From a virus: 33,882 nt of DNA. The translations under genes and the position numbers were made by a program. Numbering within the stretch: the stretch's first letter is position 1; every line of letters starts with the position of its first letter. The DNA is taken from positions 1-33,882 of the IMG/VR virus record IMGVR_UViG_3300044636_000167. The stretch is one strand, 5' to 3'. The notes beneath the pieces are model-generated. The model did not search any database. It was not told the origin of the DNA and saw nothing but the letters and a program-made list of their open reading frames with translations. Below are positions 1 through 8,692 of this stretch, one piece after another.

Positions 1-849
1 GCACCGTACTTAACCCCAATAGCAGGAGTAAAAAAGACAGATGCATTGCAATTATTTGCATTGACAGCGTATCCACAAGAAGCCACAGGATGTGATTTAG
101 TAGCATCAGGTAGTGCAACATTCACACAGCGTGAAATCACCGTTTCTAAAATTGGATACCGTGACGAACTTTGTATGGATGCTTTGTTACCAAAGTGGAC
201 TCAAATGTTACTTGCACCGGGTGCAGCAGGAGAGGATGAAATCACAGCACAGTTAGGTGCTCAAATGAGTGATGAACTTAAAGCCTTAATCGTAGAAAAT
301 ATTGAAGTAGCAACTTGGCAAGGTAACACCTCTTCAGGTGATGCAGTATTGGCAATGTTTGATGGCTTTATCAAGATAATCACAGCAGCAACAGCAATCA
401 ACGGTAACACAGGTAACGTAACAGTAGCAACAGGTATTACAACTTCAAACGTTATTGCAATTGTTAACGCAATGTGTGCAGCACGTACAGAGAAACTAAA
501 ACACGCTAACGACCAAGTATTATTTGTAGGAACTGATGTGTTTGACCTTTACGTTCAAGCCTTAGAAACTGCAAACCTTTATCACGTTGACCAAACTAAA
601 TGGGTTAATTACGAAATGGGTGTAATTGGTAAGAATGTTACTTTGGTAGGAGTACCGGGATTAACAGGAACAAGTAAACTTTATCTTGGACAAAAGCGTA
701 ACTTCTTCAAAGGTTTTGACCTTTTGGATGATTCTGATAAGGTTGAGTGGAAAATATTGGAAAGCGACAAAATGAGATATACTGCCAAATTTAAAATGGG
801 TGTACAGGTTGCTTATCCTTCTGAAATCGTAGAATTTATATTAGTATAA
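1..849 (+). CDS. major capsid protein (5' partial)
   Basis: The frame is open from base 1, so the start lies upstream; 282 residues are visible. The protein should form the icosahedral shell. The visible C-terminal part, with MGVIGKNVTLVGVPGL and a closing KMGVQVAYPSEIVEFIL strand, has the look of the P-domain/A-domain end of an HK97-fold capsid protein of Bacteroidota phages. It is mostly alternating short helices and strands with no membrane segment. Only two bases separate it from the next structural gene, and the portal gene follows shortly after, which fits a head module. An ATG at 41 is out of frame and a TTG at 46 is in frame, but the coding sequence clearly continues through both. The family assignment rests on pattern recognition and context. 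Confidence 0.75.
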   Translation, partial: APYLTPIAGVKKTDALQLFALTAYPQEATGCDLVASGSATFTQREITVSKIGYRDELCMDALLPKWTQMLLAPGAAGEDEITAQLGAQMSDELKALIVENIEVATWQGNTSSGDAVLAMFDGFIKIITAATAINGNTGNVTVATGITTSNVIAIVNAMCAARTEKLKHANDQVLFVGTDVFDLYVQALETANLYHVDQTKWVNYEMGVIGKNVTLVGVPGLTGTSKLYLGQKRNFFKGFDLLDDSDKVEWKILESDKMRYTAKFKMGVQVAYPSEIVEFILV

Positions 850-851
850 TT

Positions 852-1364
852 ATGCCGTGTGCTTTAACCCAAGGATTCGTAAAAGGTTGTAAAGATTCAA
901 CAGGAGGTGTTAAGGAGTTTTTCTTAGCAAACCGACCTACTGACTTTGCCGTAACAAAGAATGCAAGTGGTCAAGTAACAAGCTATACAGGAACAGTTGC
1001 GTGGTATAAATATATACCACGTAAGCAGACTTCAACTTTTGGTGAATCAATCACTACAAGTGAAGAAAATGGAACAGTATTTTTTGCCCAAACAGCCCAA
1101 TTACTTTTAAGTAAAATGGAAGTAGGAAAGCAAAGAGAGATATTGTTACTTGCACAGGCTGACCTATTATTAATTGCCAAAGACCAAAATGGATTCTACT
1201 GGCTTCAAGGAGTTGACAACGGTGTCAATTTAGCACCAAGTGAAGCAACAGCAGGAAAAGCGTATGGAGATATGAACGGTTACACGCTTAACTTTGAAGC
1301 GGCTGAACCAAGTAATATGCCTACAATATACTTCCCTGCATTTAGTGGAAACATATCAGGATAA
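852..1364 (+). CDS. conserved virion protein following capsid
   Basis: The 170-residue protein starts two bases after the capsid stop codon, so the two are almost certainly co-translated at high level. It has no signal peptide or membrane segment and is rich in beta-type sequence. The pattern MPCALTQGF..GCKDSTGGVKEF at the N-terminus and a later LLAQADLLLIAKDQNGFYWL followed by GDMNGYTLNF resembles a family regularly found next to the capsid gene in Bacteroidota phages. A tail-tube or head-decoration role is plausible, but the sequence does not decide between them. A strong terminator directly follows, so capsid and this gene end a transcription unit, consistent with abundant structural products. 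Confidence 0.6.
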   Translation: MPCALTQGFVKGCKDSTGGVKEFFLANRPTDFAVTKNASGQVTSYTGTVAWYKYIPRKQTSTFGESITTSEENGTVFFAQTAQLLLSKMEVGKQREILLLAQADLLLIAKDQNGFYWLQGVDNGVNLAPSEATAGKAYGDMNGYTLNFEAAEPSNMPTIYFPAFSGNISG

Positions 1365-1385
1365 TCATTAGTAAACTATCAAAGG

Positions 1386-1412
1386 AGGCTGTAAGTAATT
1401 ACAGCCTTTTTT
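1386..1412 (+). terminator. intrinsic terminator after capsid unit
   Basis: A perfect 9-bp stem (AGGCTGTAA at 1386-1394 with TTACAGCCT at 1399-1407), a GTAA loop and a run of six T at 1407-1412. It closes the capsid transcription unit. Confidence 0.85.
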
Positions 1413-1451
1413 GTTTTATAAACAATTTTAAATATTTTACTTATTAAGGAA

Positions 1452-1829
1452 ATGGTTATAATTAATAGAGCAGCCACAAGTATATTAGATTTGACTTTAA
1501 CAGAAAATGTTACTTTAACAAATCCATATTATTTATTTGTGTTTACGAATAAGACAACCAATAAAGTTAGTACTTGTTTTTTAACTGACACAAGTGTTTA
1601 CCCTGAAAGATACAACCGTTTCAATTTAACAGAACCTGCAAACGTGACTTTAATTTCGGGAGATTACATTTATCAGGTATATGAAAAATCAGTAGTAACA
1701 CAGACTATTCCAAGTGATGAGTATTTATTGGAAACAGGAATAGCAAGAGTGCCAGTAATAGCATTGACAGAAACCGAATTTGAAAGCACATTGAACGTAG
1801 CACCAATAGTTTATGAAACAACCGATTAA
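1452..1829 (+). CDS. conserved phage protein, probable small beta-sandwich virion component
   Basis: A 125-residue soluble protein with no membrane segment. It starts MVIINRAATSILDLTLTENV and continues with alternating strands (NPYYLFVFTN, RYNRFNLTEP, GDYIYQVYEK), which suggests a compact beta-sandwich. Similar proteins are recurrent beside portal and capsid genes in Bacteroidota phages, so a virion role is likely, but no biochemical role can be named. AAGGA stands only one base before the ATG, too close to be an ordinary ribosome binding site. The 3' end overlaps the portal gene by 17 bases, implying coupled translation. Confidence 0.55.
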   Translation: MVIINRAATSILDLTLTENVTLTNPYYLFVFTNKTTNKVSTCFLTDTSVYPERYNRFNLTEPANVTLISGDYIYQVYEKSVVTQTIPSDEYLLETGIARVPVIALTETEFESTLNVAPIVYETTD

Positions 1830-3579
1830 AACAGAACCAAATATTTATTCGGTTGATTTGTCCGTTTATAATAGACCATCATTTGCTGAAGGATACACCA
1901 ACGGCAAACGATGGATAAGCAGAGGCATAGATAACCTATTTCCTATTTATCTTATTGACCTTTACAATCAAGGCAATACACACGGTGCAGTAGTAGACGG
2001 CAAGATAAGTTATGGAGTAGGAAGGGGTTTGTTTATTAACCCTGAAAAGGCAAATATGATTGAAGTTGCAAAGGCAATGCAATTTTTAAAGCGACCTAAT
2101 CCATTTGAAAGTTGGGATGCCTTAATTAAAAAGACTTGGACTAACTTTGAGATACATAACTCTTATGCCTTTGAAATATTAAGAAACCAATTTGGCAAAC
2201 CTATTGAGGTTTATAACATAGACATAGACCGTATTGCAGAAGATAGAAACGACAGTTCTATTTATCTTTATTCTTTAGACTGGGAAACAAGATTCTCAAC
2301 ACCTATAAACCGACAAACTAATTTTAATCCTAAAATATTAGAACTACCAAAGTATGACCCAAAGGTAATTCACGATAGATGTATTTTGGTGCATTACGAA
2401 CCAAGACCCGGTATGAAGCATTATTCATTACCACCTTACATTAATGCCTTAGAAGCTATTGAAGAAGAAATAGAGATAGCCCAATTTCATCTTAACAATG
2501 TAAAGAACGGATTTGTAGGTGGCACGATGGTTAATTTCTTAAACGGTAATGCAACCGATGCAGAGAAAGACCAAATAGAAAAAAGATTTAATGCAAAGTT
2601 TGCCAACGGGAACGGTTCAAAGATTCTATATAATTTTGCAGATGGTAAAGACCAAGCAGCCGAAGTATTACCACTTCAACCAAACACCTTAGATAAGCAA
2701 TTTGAACTAAGAGCTAAGGCAGTTCCTGAAAACATAATTATAGGACATAGAGCAGTAAGTGGAATGTTATTTGGTATTAAAACCGAAGGACAATTAGGAG
2801 GTAGAACAGAGATATTAGAATCATACGAACTATTTAAAGAAACGTACGTAAAGCCAAGACAAGATACTGTTTTAGGTTCAGTAAATAAGATATTTGAAAT
2901 ATTTGGATTAAGTCCAATAGTAGAGGTTAAAGAACTGAAACCTTTAGCTAATATTCTACCATTAACGGAATCTACTATTGCTCAAATAGTACCTAAACAG
3001 GTTCTATTGGATTATGTTACTGAAATGTATGGATTAACTATACCTGAAGCAATACAACCCGTTAAATTAAGCGAAACAAAGCCCTTTTATTTTGATACAG
3101 TAGGTGAAAGTGCTGACAATTATGAGGAAATAGAGTGCCACCCAGTGCATTTTAACGATGATTTAAGCCCTATTTTTAAGTATAATGAGGCTGAATTTAT
3201 CAAATTAGCTGAAGGAGATGAGAAAACAACAGCCACAACAGGTGGTAACATACCTAAAGTAGAGCCAAAAACACCTAAATTAAGCCCTTTAGTCATCAAA
3301 TATAGGTACGGATTAAGACCCGATGCACCTGCATTGCAGTCAGAAAGTAGGGATTTTTGCCAAAGAATGATGGGTTTAGCTAAAAGTGGCAAGTTATATA
3401 CAAAAGAAGAGATATTAAACAACCCTGATATTAGAACAAACGATATGGATAACTTTGATATTATCAATAATTCAAGTGCTTGGTTATATCGTGGTGGTTG
3501 GTATCGTGACCCGAATAAAGAGGTGGCAGTTCCTTTTTGTAGGCACATTTGGAATCAAGTAGTAGTAAGAGCAAAGTAA
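1813..3579 (+). CDS. portal protein with C-terminal Cys/His extension
   Basis: The 588-residue protein is the dodecameric portal through which DNA enters and leaves the head. Support comes from size, position beside capsid and adaptor genes, and the portal-like order: an N-terminal region with FPIYLIDLYNQGNTHGAVVD, an alpha/beta stem region (LPPYINALEAIEEEIEIAQF), and a conserved-looking segment VPENIIIGHRAVSGMLFG near residue 310. From about residue 490 there is an additional domain, YRYGLRPDAPALQSESRDFC...YRGGWY...PFCRHIW, with Cys516, Cys576 and His578. It resembles the terminal Cys/His segment of Mu F-type minor head proteins. The start overlaps the previous gene by 17 bases and the stop shares TAATG with the adaptor gene. 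Portal identity is fairly firm; the meaning of the extension is inferred. Confidence 0.75.
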   Translation: MKQPIKTEPNIYSVDLSVYNRPSFAEGYTNGKRWISRGIDNLFPIYLIDLYNQGNTHGAVVDGKISYGVGRGLFINPEKANMIEVAKAMQFLKRPNPFESWDALIKKTWTNFEIHNSYAFEILRNQFGKPIEVYNIDIDRIAEDRNDSSIYLYSLDWETRFSTPINRQTNFNPKILELPKYDPKVIHDRCILVHYEPRPGMKHYSLPPYINALEAIEEEIEIAQFHLNNVKNGFVGGTMVNFLNGNATDAEKDQIEKRFNAKFANGNGSKILYNFADGKDQAAEVLPLQPNTLDKQFELRAKAVPENIIIGHRAVSGMLFGIKTEGQLGGRTEILESYELFKETYVKPRQDTVLGSVNKIFEIFGLSPIVEVKELKPLANILPLTESTIAQIVPKQVLLDYVTEMYGLTIPEAIQPVKLSETKPFYFDTVGESADNYEEIECHPVHFNDDLSPIFKYNEAEFIKLAEGDEKTTATTGGNIPKVEPKTPKLSPLVIKYRYGLRPDAPALQSESRDFCQRMMGLAKSGKLYTKEEILNNPDIRTNDMDNFDIINNSSAWLYRGGWYRDPNKEVAVPFCRHIWNQVVVRAK

Positions 3580-4142
3580 TGGCAGTAGTATATTTATTAA
3601 GTGCAGCAGATTTTAAGACTTATACACCCGTTCACGGTAACGTGGATGATAAGTTTATCCAACAATCTATCTTAGCTTGTCAGGATATGTATGTCGTTGA
3701 AATAATAGGAACAGACCTTTACAACAAGTTAATTACTGATTGCCCAAACGTAACTGGTAACTATAAGATTTTACTTCAGGATTATTTACATAAGGGAATG
3801 AGGTATTGGATTATGGCTGAAATTGGAAGCATCCTATCAAGAAGGTTTACCAACATTGGATTCCAAGAAAAGTACAGCGAAAATTCAAGCAATGTAGATA
3901 GAGAAAATCTGTTAAGTGATTACGGCAATATGATGAACAAAGCTGAATACTTTGCAGACAGAACAAGAAAGTATCTTTGTGCAAATGAAACTTTATTTCC
4001 TGAATATTTAACTTCGGGAACAAAAGATGATGACATCCTTCCTAAAAAGGATTTGTTTAAAAGTTCAATTTATTTAGGAGGCATTAGACATAAATATTCA
4101 AACTTTGAAAGAATAGATGATGACGATGACTGTTGTTCGTAA
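3579..4142 (+). CDS. head-tail adaptor / connector protein
   Basis: The ATG at 3579 overlaps the portal stop (TAATG), which is why this start is preferred over an in-frame ATG at 3549. It gives 187 residues starting MAVVYLLSAADFKTYTPVHG. The N-terminal helical pattern (DDKFIQQSILACQDMYVVEI, then YLHKGMRYWIMAE) fits the gp6-like adaptor rings of Bacteroidota phages that sit under the portal. The acidic end DDDDDCCS lies outside the helical core. Portal, adaptor and tail-completion genes in this order are what a head-tail interface module should look like. No membrane segment. Confidence 0.65.
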   Translation: MAVVYLLSAADFKTYTPVHGNVDDKFIQQSILACQDMYVVEIIGTDLYNKLITDCPNVTGNYKILLQDYLHKGMRYWIMAEIGSILSRRFTNIGFQEKYSENSSNVDRENLLSDYGNMMNKAEYFADRTRKYLCANETLFPEYLTSGTKDDDILPKKDLFKSSIYLGGIRHKYSNFERIDDDDDCCS

Positions 4143-4269
4143 ACAAAGAGAAATAAATAAAGGTAGAGGTAATAGTAAGAATAAAGAAAATCTTGCCAAA
4201 TTAGAAGCATATATAAAACTAAATGACATTAAATCAGATTTTCAAGATAATAGAAGGGTTAGCAAATAG
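4120..4269 (+). CDS. small Lys/Asn-rich protein
   Basis: A 49-residue frame (MTMTVVRKQREINKGRGNSK at the start) overlaps the adaptor gene by 23 bases and the tail-completion gene by 47. It fills the only gap between these two genes. It is strongly basic with a helical second half. No family is recognised. The compact overlap supports a real gene, but the composition could equally be chance in A-rich DNA. Confidence 0.35.
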   Translation: MTMTVVRKQREINKGRGNSKNKENLAKLEAYIKLNDIKSDFQDNRRVSK

Positions 4270-4906
4270 CCACAGTAATATTAATACTGTAATATTTGGT
4301 GCTAATTCGGAAATTGACAACTCTGATGTTGATGGTATTTTAATGTGGTATGACGTAAGTCAGGGAAACACAGATGGAACACAATTAAATTATAGTTTTG
4401 AATTAGCGTTTTTAGACGTTCTTAATCCTGATTTAAGCAACTTAAAGGATATCATGAGTGATACATTACAAGTTGCTCAAGATATTTCGTCTGCGATATA
4501 TAATTATGATGGTGATGTTGAATTTGACTTACCTAAAAAGAGTTCAATCCAACCGGTAGAGCATAAATATTTAAGCGATTATGCAGGACATACTTTATCT
4601 TTTACAATAAATACACCTTATGAGTGGAATGAATGTTGGATTCCTGAAAGAACAACACCAACACCAACACCACAACCTTTGTTTACTGTTTATGACAATA
4701 ATTTAGTATTTGTTGGAACGGTAGCAGGAGATGACTTACAAGTAATAGCAAAAGACACCAACCTTAATATAATAAATGCAACATACACGTTGGTAGGTAA
4801 TGTATTAACTTTGTCAAATATTCCAACAGGGTTAGTAGACTATATACTTACACAAGATGGAGGATTCTTATTGCAGCAGGATAGTAGCAAATTAGTAATA
4901 AATTAA
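4223..4906 (+). CDS. neck / tail-completion protein with extra C-terminal domain
   Basis: A 227-residue protein in two parts. Residues 1 to about 140 resemble the tail-completion or tail-terminator family that follows adaptor genes in Bacteroidota phages: a leading helix, ILMWYDV, FELAFLDVLNPDLSNLKDIM, SDTLQVAQDI and a closing WNECWIPE. A proline/threonine linker, TTPTPTPQP, then connects to about 75 residues of beta-rich sequence (FTVYDNNLVFVGTVAGDD) ending at VIN. The linker and appended domain are not expected in the basic family and may be surface-exposed. The next gene is a fibre, so the extension could contact it; that is inference. Confidence 0.5.
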   Translation: MTLNQIFKIIEGLANSHSNINTVIFGANSEIDNSDVDGILMWYDVSQGNTDGTQLNYSFELAFLDVLNPDLSNLKDIMSDTLQVAQDISSAIYNYDGDVEFDLPKKSSIQPVEHKYLSDYAGHTLSFTINTPYEWNECWIPERTTPTPTPQPLFTVYDNNLVFVGTVAGDDLQVIAKDTNLNIINATYTLVGNVLTLSNIPTGLVDYILTQDGGFLLQQDSSKLVIN

Positions 4907-4911
4907 AAATA

Positions 4912-6933
4912 ATGGCAGATAAAAAAATAACCGAATTAAGTGCAATAGTAACCATCGCAAATGATGATGTATTTCCTATTGTGGATATAAGTGATAACAT
5001 CACTAAAAAAATAGATATTACACAGATTAAGGCACAAAGCCCAGTTCAATCCGTTAACTCTAATATTGGCGTTGTTGTATTAACTAAAACCGATATTGGA
5101 CTTAGTAACGTAGATAATACTTCGGATGCTAACAAGCCTGTTTCTACTGCTCAACAAACGGCATTAGATGCAAAACAAGCAACTCTTGTAAGTGGGACAA
5201 ATATAAAGACTATTAATTCCACATCTATTTTAGGTTCGGGAAATATTGCAATCAGTAGTTCAGTTGCTTGGGGTGGTATTACAGGTACACTTTCATCTCA
5301 AACTGATTTGCAGACTGCATTAGATGGCAAGGTAGATGAGAATGCATCCATTACAGGTGCAACAAAAACAAAGATAACCTATGATGCTAAAGGACTTGTT
5401 ACTGCTGGAGCAGATGCTACTACGGCAGATATAGCAGACAGCACCAATAAAAGATATGTAACCGATGCACAAGCTACCGTAATAGGCAATACAAGCGGAA
5501 CTAATAGCGGCAATCAGACATTAGCCAATACATCAGATGCTACTTCACATACAACAACATTATCTGCAACAGGTGGAAGTGTAAAATTAGTAGAAGGTAG
5601 CGGAATAACTTTAACAACTACGGGAACAACTGCCGATGGAATAATAACTATTGCTTCAACGGGTGGCGGTGGAACTGTTACAAGTGTAGGCGTATCAATG
5701 CCAAGTGCTTTTAGCGTTGCTAGTAGTCCGATAACAACAAGTGGCACAATAGCAATAACAGGAGCTGGAGTGGTTAGTCAATATGTTAGAGGTGATGGTT
5801 CACTTGCTAACTTTCCAATGTCAAGTGGTGGCGGTTCTTCAGTATCTTATTATCTTAATGGTTCGGTAGCTCAAGGAACTTTAGGTGGAGTAGCTTTTAA
5901 AGAATTAAATAAAACACCTGTTATCGGAGCTGGTACTGATTTTACAATTTCATCTAATGGTTATATTGAAAGTTTTATTACCGATGCAAATGATCCTAAT
6001 CAATTATTAATACCAGGTGGTAATTGGAATTTTGAAACTTATTTTAGTGCAAGTTCAGCTGGTGGGACACCAAGTTTTTATGTAGAATTATATAAATACG
6101 ATGGGACTAGTTTAACTTTAATTGCAAGTAATTCAACAACACCTGAAAGCATTACAGGAGGTACAGCTATTGATTTATATACTACAGCTTTAGCAGTTCC
6201 ACAAACTGTATTAACTTTAACTGATAGGTTAGCTCTTAGATTTTATGTTACAAATAGTGGTCGCACAATTACATTACATACTGAGAATAGCCATTTATGT
6301 CAAGTAATAACAACTTTTACAAGTGGGTTAACAGCCTTAAATGGATTAACTGCACAAATACAATCATTAGCAACGGGTACTACAGGAAGCGATTTTAATA
6401 TATCTTCAGCAACTGCTACTCATACTTTTAATTTACCTAATGCAAGTGCTTCAAATAGAGGTGCTTTAACTTCAGCAGATTGGACTACATTCAACAACAA
6501 AGCACCATCAAGTGGTATTGATGCAACGGCAATAGCTGATGGTTCAGTAACAAGTACAGAATTTCAATACATAAATACGCTAACAAGCAACGCACAAACA
6601 CAAATAGATACTAAAAGTGCAAAGCTAATAACTACCAACCGACAAACTGCAAGTTATACTTTGGTCATTGGAGATGCAGATAAACTTGTTGAGATGAATG
6701 TGGGTTCTGCTAATAACTTGACTATACCTTTAAATTCAAGTGTTGCATTTGCAACGGGTACACAAATACTTTTGGCACAATATGGAGCAGGACAAACAAC
6801 GGTAGTAGCAACGAGTGGAGTAACAATAAGAAGTAGTGGAGCAAAATTAAAATTAAATGCACGATATAGCGGTGCAACTTTAATTAAGATAGACACAGAT
6901 GAATGGTATTTATTCGGAGATATAGCAGCATAA
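4912..6933 (+). CDS. tail fibre / receptor-binding protein
   Basis: A 673-residue, Thr/Ser/Gly/Ala-rich fibrous protein. The N-terminus MADKKITELSAIVTIANDDV looks like a virion attachment segment. It is followed by a typical fibre repeat (DIGLSNVDNTSDANKPVSTA), trimer-forming beta-rich repeats, glycine-rich turns (STGGGGTVTSVG), a central beta domain around residues 330-460 (GGNWNFETYFSASSAGG), then FNLPNASASNRGALTSADW. The end (KLKLNARYSGATLIKID..EWYLFGD) is a common terminal module of phage fibres. It lies just downstream of neck genes and upstream of another adhesin-like gene and the lysis genes, the usual place for host-recognition proteins. No reverse transcriptase or variable repeat is seen, so no diversity-generating retroelement acts on it here. 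Confidence 0.7.
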   Translation: MADKKITELSAIVTIANDDVFPIVDISDNITKKIDITQIKAQSPVQSVNSNIGVVVLTKTDIGLSNVDNTSDANKPVSTAQQTALDAKQATLVSGTNIKTINSTSILGSGNIAISSSVAWGGITGTLSSQTDLQTALDGKVDENASITGATKTKITYDAKGLVTAGADATTADIADSTNKRYVTDAQATVIGNTSGTNSGNQTLANTSDATSHTTTLSATGGSVKLVEGSGITLTTTGTTADGIITIASTGGGGTVTSVGVSMPSAFSVASSPITTSGTIAITGAGVVSQYVRGDGSLANFPMSSGGGSSVSYYLNGSVAQGTLGGVAFKELNKTPVIGAGTDFTISSNGYIESFITDANDPNQLLIPGGNWNFETYFSASSAGGTPSFYVELYKYDGTSLTLIASNSTTPESITGGTAIDLYTTALAVPQTVLTLTDRLALRFYVTNSGRTITLHTENSHLCQVITTFTSGLTALNGLTAQIQSLATGTTGSDFNISSATATHTFNLPNASASNRGALTSADWTTFNNKAPSSGIDATAIADGSVTSTEFQYINTLTSNAQTQIDTKSAKLITTNRQTASYTLVIGDADKLVEMNVGSANNLTIPLNSSVAFATGTQILLAQYGAGQTTVVATSGVTIRSSGAKLKLNARYSGATLIKIDTDEWYLFGDIAA

Positions 6934-6936
6934 ATT

Positions 6937-7725
6937 ATGATATTAGCAAGTAACGGGATATTAGCAAGTTCAATTCAAAGTGGTGTAGATGCAGACTATT
7001 TAGCATTTTATAACCGTGTAATTGCAGCAGGTGGTTCATTAACATCAACTGAACAAAGTGCAACAAACCAACTTGTTTTAAGTTTAAAAGCAAATGGTAT
7101 TTGGACACCTATGAAAGCCATTTATCCAATGGTAGGAGCAAGTGCCGCAGCGTGTGCTCAAAATTTAAAAAGTTCAAGTTTTACAGGAAGTTTTACAAGC
7201 GGTTGGACTTTTGCAAGTACGGGTGCAAAACCAAACGGAACGGGTGCTTATATGAATACAGGCTTAGTTCCAAGTACAAATCTTTCTCAAAATAGTACAT
7301 CTATTTCGTATTATTCTCGAACAAATTATACAGCAACTACTGAATTTGAAATGGGAGTTGATAGTGGTCAATCTATAATATATATGGCTATTTATGCAGG
7401 GGGTTTTTCCTATGGTAATATAAATGGTTTTGGTGATGTTAGCGCAACTTCATCAAGTAATACACAAGCATTTTACCAAGTTATAAGAAATAACGCTACT
7501 CAATATAATTGGTTTAGAAATGGAACTAAAAGTGTTGCAAATATGAACTCAAGTTCAAATTTAGCTACTGGGGCAATATATATTGGTGCAAGTAATGGAG
7601 CGGGTCTTTATACTCGAAAAGAATGTGCATTTTCTTCCATCAGTAATGGATTAACCGACACCGAAGCATCCAACTTTTATACCGCAGTTCAAGCATTTCA
7701 AACAACACTTTCAAGACAAGTATAA
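6937..7725 (+). CDS. tail-associated adhesin-like protein (LamG/concanavalin-like fold suspected)
   Basis: 262 residues, starting three bases after the fibre stop. The N-terminus MILASNGILASSIQSGVDAD is followed by a helical stretch (YNRVIAAGGSLTSTEQSATN), IWTPMKAIYPMVGAS, and a long beta-rich region with SGWTFASTGAKPNGTGAYMN and ATGAIYIGASNGAGLYTRKE. This pattern recurs in tail-tip or fibre-associated proteins of Bacteroidota phages and resembles LamG-type jelly rolls, which often bind carbohydrate. The end (LTDTEASNFYTAVQAFQTTL) is helical. A role in host-surface recognition is inferred from location and composition; no catalytic motif is visible. Confidence 0.55.
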   Translation: MILASNGILASSIQSGVDADYLAFYNRVIAAGGSLTSTEQSATNQLVLSLKANGIWTPMKAIYPMVGASAAACAQNLKSSSFTGSFTSGWTFASTGAKPNGTGAYMNTGLVPSTNLSQNSTSISYYSRTNYTATTEFEMGVDSGQSIIYMAIYAGGFSYGNINGFGDVSATSSSNTQAFYQVIRNNATQYNWFRNGTKSVANMNSSSNLATGAIYIGASNGAGLYTRKECAFSSISNGLTDTEASNFYTAVQAFQTTLSRQV

Positions 7726-7952
7726 TGATAGGATATATTTTAACACCCCAAGAAAAAGACCAAGTACAAGGTCAATATTATACTCAATATCAATTTTTAA
7801 ATTGCGTTCAAGATATTGATGATGTTTGGTATTTACTATTATCAGATGAAGACCAACCCGAAGTTGAAGCAAGTCAATACGCTTGGGTATTAGATTTACC
7901 ACAAGGCGAATATACACCACCTCTACCACCACCATTCCCACCAACCGAATAA
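7725..7952 (+). CDS. small tail-region protein with proline-rich end
   Basis: 75 residues whose ATG overlaps the previous stop (TAATGA). Starts MIGYILTPQEKDQVQGQYYT and ends with an acidic segment followed by YTPPLPPPFPPTE. It is soluble and shares TAATG with the next gene. Position between fibre and lysis genes suggests a small fibre-associated or assembly protein, but no family is recognised with confidence. Confidence 0.45.
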   Translation: MIGYILTPQEKDQVQGQYYTQYQFLNCVQDIDDVWYLLLSDEDQPEVEASQYAWVLDLPQGEYTPPLPPPFPPTE

Positions 7953-8122
7953 TGATAGAATTAGAAGACCTAAAAGTAGTAGGGGCGAATGTCCTTTGTT
8001 TTATCACAATAAAGACTGTTGACCTTAATGTCGGGTTGCAGACTATTTTATTGTTAGCGACCATTATTTACACCTTTGTAAGAATAATCAACGAGTATAA
8101 AAAGTATATTTCAAACAGATGA
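7952..8122 (+). CDS. small membrane protein, possible holin component
   Basis: 56 residues from the ATG that overlaps the preceding stop (TAATG). A single membrane helix lies at about residues 28-45 (LQTILLLATIIYTFVRII) and a basic tail NEYKKYISNR follows. Its position at the head of a run of small membrane proteins ending with an endolysin gene supports a lysis role. Similar one-helix proteins are common just before Bacteroidota phage endolysins. The 3' end overlaps the next gene (ATGA). An in-frame upstream start at 7883 would overlap the previous gene heavily and is less likely. Confidence 0.5.
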   Translation: MIELEDLKVVGANVLCFITIKTVDLNVGLQTILLLATIIYTFVRIINEYKKYISNR

Positions 8123-8472
8123 TAAATTTAATATTAATGATAGTTGCCAGTGTTATGGCTTTTATTTTAATGCCAATCTCTTTAGTTTACGGATTAATTA
8201 GGGCAATCTTCCACAAAGGATTAAGTTATTACTTTTGGCAGTGTGCATTGAGCATAGACCAAACAGGTAATACCGTATGCCAATTTCTTTTCAATGACTT
8301 TATGATTAAACCAAACGGTCACAGATGCGGAAATCCTGATGAAACAGTAAGCTATGTATTAGGAATGAACAAAGCCAAAGGAACACTTTATCCTTTAGGT
8401 TTAGCCGTTGCTTGGATTTTAAATAAAATTGACCCAAACCATGTTGAAAAAGCAGTTAAAAACGAGCAGTAA
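8119..8472 (+). CDS. conserved membrane-anchored phage protein of lysis region
   Basis: 117 residues. The N-terminal 30 residues form a membrane helix (LILMIVASVMAFILMPISLVYG). The rest contains SIDQTGNTVCQFLFNDFMI, GNPDETVSYVLG and LGLAVAWILNKIDPNHVEKA. This combination recurs in Bacteroidota phages next to endolysin genes. Its role is unknown; a lysis-associated membrane function is the best guess from context. It is coupled to the previous gene through ATGA and overlaps the following gene by 32 bases. Confidence 0.5.
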   Translation: MINLILMIVASVMAFILMPISLVYGLIRAIFHKGLSYYFWQCALSIDQTGNTVCQFLFNDFMIKPNGHRCGNPDETVSYVLGMNKAKGTLYPLGLAVAWILNKIDPNHVEKAVKNEQ

Positions 8473-8692
8473 AGCAATAAGACCTTTTACTAAAAAGGCA
8501 ATAGTAAGCAAGACCCCTGATTGGGCGAAGTGGACATTTAGAATAGTATTTGCCATCACGGGTGTAGCAACATTTGTAATAGCAAGTGACCCAAGTATTG
8601 AAGACACTTTAAAAGTTCAAATAGGTGTTTATCTCAAAGGTGTAGATATGTTTGTGTTTACCTTGTCTAAGATGTTTGGAGTGACCAAATAA
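8441..8692 (+). CDS. holin-like small membrane protein
   Basis: 83 residues from ATG 8441, preferred over an upstream TTG at 8429. A basic N-terminus (MLKKQLKTSSKAIRPFTKKA) precedes KTPDWAKWTFRIVFAITGVA, a membrane helix, and a second hydrophobic stretch near the C-terminus (GVYLKGVDMFVFTLSKMFGV). A basic head with one or two hydrophobic helices, immediately upstream of an endolysin, is typical of small Bacteroidota phage holins. The stop shares TAATG with a tiny 13-codon frame. Holin is an inference, since holins lack diagnostic motifs. Confidence 0.5.
   Translation: MLKKQLKTSSKAIRPFTKKAIVSKTPDWAKWTFRIVFAITGVATFVIASDPSIEDTLKVQIGVYLKGVDMFVFTLSKMFGVTK

Noticed and set aside
3120-3548. Minus-strand 142-codon frame inside the portal gene
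   Set aside because: Fully contained in a well-supported gene on the other strand and unlike any known protein.
4912-7725. Diversity-generating retroelement acting on the fibre genes
   Set aside because: No reverse transcriptase gene and no template/variable repeat pair were seen in the window.
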